Of a stretch of 46,814 nt of DNA, positions 45,689 through 46,814 are shown one piece after another. The stretch comes from a virus. Both the position numbers and the translations under genes were made by a program. How positions within the stretch are numbered: position 1 is the first letter of the stretch; every line of letters begins with the position of its first letter. The notes beneath the pieces were generated by a model, which was given only the letters and a program-made list of their open reading frames with translations, did not search any database and had not been told where the DNA came from. The stretch lies in the IMG/VR virus record IMGVR_UViG_3300028786_000012, positions 1 through 46,814 of that record; one strand, 5' to 3'.

Positions 45689-46814
45689 CTAGCGAGTAAA
45701 TGGGTTTTGGAATGAGGTATTGAATTTCTTCAATCCAGCGGTAATGTTTGGCATAGTGAGCTTCTGAGCCAGTGCCATAAATGCGTCGGCTGTGGCGTCC
45801 ACCATATCGTCGTGACCACTCTCACCTTTACGCTTCTCACCATCGAACGCTTCACACTCTTTGAAGTAGAAGTTGTTCTCATAGCTGATGTTGTTCTCTT
45901 CATCGACACAGCAATCATTGCGGATTGAAATACCGGCGTTGAGCAACATAGAGGCGAAGGGTCTAGCTCGATCAATCTTTTTGCCTGTAGTTTTGAACCT
46001 ACGGACGTACAGACCTTTCTCGCTGAGAGTTCGTGCAGTAAGCAATGAGGCGCCTGCTGCTGCGGGGTTAGGATCGACAGGGATGATCACATCAACTCTC
46101 GGGCCATCGTCAGCACAACACTGAACAACCCAGTCCACCCATTGTCCGAAACGAATACGGCAGCGACGAACTTCGTGAATGAAGTAAGTACCGTCTTTCA
46201 ACTTCGACATCTTCACGCAAGCGGTGTAGTCGGGACTTGGAGATGCATCAGACTTTAACGTACCAGCGAAGTCGAACGCACGTACAGTCTTAACAATCTC
46301 TGTCCAAGGCGGCTCTTGCTCAGCGGGAACAAACCATTCACGCTTCATAATCCCGCCTGCACTTGGCCGAGCCTTCCAGTTACCGTACAGAAGACGTTGT
46401 ACGTCAACTGCGTTGTTGGCTTTAAGTCGGCTCACATACCCGGGGTCGTTTTCAAGTAACACGGGGTTGTCATAGCAAGTAGCGGAGATGAAGGTGAAGG
46501 ACAGGATACCGCTCTCAGGGCCAGTGCCATGAATCAGTTCTAGTTCTTCTCGTGTATCCGCCCAAACATAGTCGTTGCCTTCCATTACATAGTAACGAAC
46601 AAGGCCATCTTTCTCTGGATCTGGCAGCCCGTCTTCCAACAGGTAGTACTCAATCCAATCAAAAATTACGCTATCTGGGTCTGGGTTACACGTCATAATC
46701 ATCTGGATTGGGTTCTCAGAACGAGAACTACGCAGACGACCACGGAGGTATTCAATTTGCCCTTGGCTAAAGTGGCAAGCTTCGTCAAACAGGATGAACG
46801 TAAGTTCTTTACCC
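45689..46814 (-). CDS. Large terminase subunit, 5' end outside window (partial)
   Basis: At least 374 residues are visible. The frame is open from the right edge and includes FILFDEACHF (Walker B) and MTCNPDPDS, then a C-terminal RNase H-like nuclease domain with acidic residues in FDFAGTLKSD, PVDPNP and GHDDMVDATADAF. It powers packaging and cuts DNA concatemers. The start at 46702 suggested by an internal ATG is not the true start, because conserved motifs lie upstream. Confidence 0.9.
   Translation of the reverse strand, partial: GKELTFILFDEACHFSQGQIEYLRGRLRSSRSENPIQMIMTCNPDPDSVIFDWIEYYLLEDGLPDPEKDGLVRYYVMEGNDYVWADTREELELIHGTGPESGILSFTFISATCYDNPVLLENDPGYVSRLKANNAVDVQRLLYGNWKARPSAGGIMKREWFVPAEQEPPWTEIVKTVRAFDFAGTLKSDASPSPDYTACVKMSKLKDGTYFIHEVRRCRIRFGQWVDWVVQCCADDGPRVDVIIPVDPNPAAAGASLLTARTLSEKGLYVRRFKTTGKKIDRARPFASMLLNAGISIRNDCCVDEENNISYENNFYFKECEAFDGEKRKGESGHDDMVDATADAFMALAQKLTMPNITAGLKKFNTSFQNPFTR

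Noticed and set aside
46702-46814. Terminase start at the ATG at 46702
   Set aside because: The frame is open to the edge and the upstream part contains the conserved Walker B segment, so the gene is truncated by the window rather than starting there.
1-46814. Integrase, CI-like repressor, tRNA genes and replisome genes
   Set aside because: None was recognised on either strand by reading. They may lie outside the window; this absence is not proof for the whole genome.

Overview
The window is a fragment of a tailed, lambda-like siphovirus genome that also carries plasmid maintenance genes. The best reading is a phage-plasmid, or a phage with plasmid-like replication and partition. Rz/Rz1-type spanins, a lambda-style tail gene order, Shine-Dalgarno starts and RepL-type initiators point to a Gram-negative, probably gammaproteobacterial, host; the genus cannot be read from the sequence. 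Both window edges cut through genes: a small membrane protein on the left and the large terminase on the right. The genome therefore continues beyond the window or is a circle opened arbitrarily.

Layout. (1) 1-4453, minus strand: a run of small, tightly packed genes of mostly unknown function. Several leaders share a hairpin next to the ribosome binding site and a CAGTA-N7/8-TACTG-like motif. (2) 4454-7260: a non-coding region with a plus-strand promoter and 23-bp iterons, then parA and a ribbon-helix-helix partner on the plus strand, a terminator, a RepL-like initiator gene on the minus strand, and a dense array of TGAGCTA palindromes. (3) 7260-7937: a second initiator candidate that fuses a GIY-YIG (T5orf172-type) domain to a RepL-like winged helix. 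(4) 8024-15210, minus strand: about 20 small overlapping genes behind a strong sigma70-type promoter. They include four tandem paralogues, a pair of Cys-rich paralogues and an SPFH/band-7 membrane protein. (5) 15370-17150, plus strand: a short operon of overlapping small genes, divergent from region 4 and closed by a hairpin terminator. (6) 17179-18859, minus strand: lysis cassette (SleB-type endolysin, holin, Rz, Rz1 and a small membrane coiled-coil protein). (7) 18893-46814, minus strand: virion genes. Read in transcription order from the right edge they are large terminase, portal, S49 protease with scaffold-like tail, decoration protein, major capsid protein, a small protein, first tail-tube paralogue, head-tail connector genes, tail terminator, second tail-tube protein, frameshifted tail assembly chaperones, tape measure, M, L, K, I, J, fibre proteins and a large modular tailspike.

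How it fits together. The virion and lysis modules are conventional. The unusual part is the 4.4-8.2 kb region, where a partition system, two RepL-like proteins and three kinds of repeat array sit together, as expected for an extrachromosomal prophage. No integrase, CI-like repressor, DNA polymerase, helicase, primase, CRISPR array or tRNA was recognised here, so any lysogeny control or replisome genes would lie outside the window.
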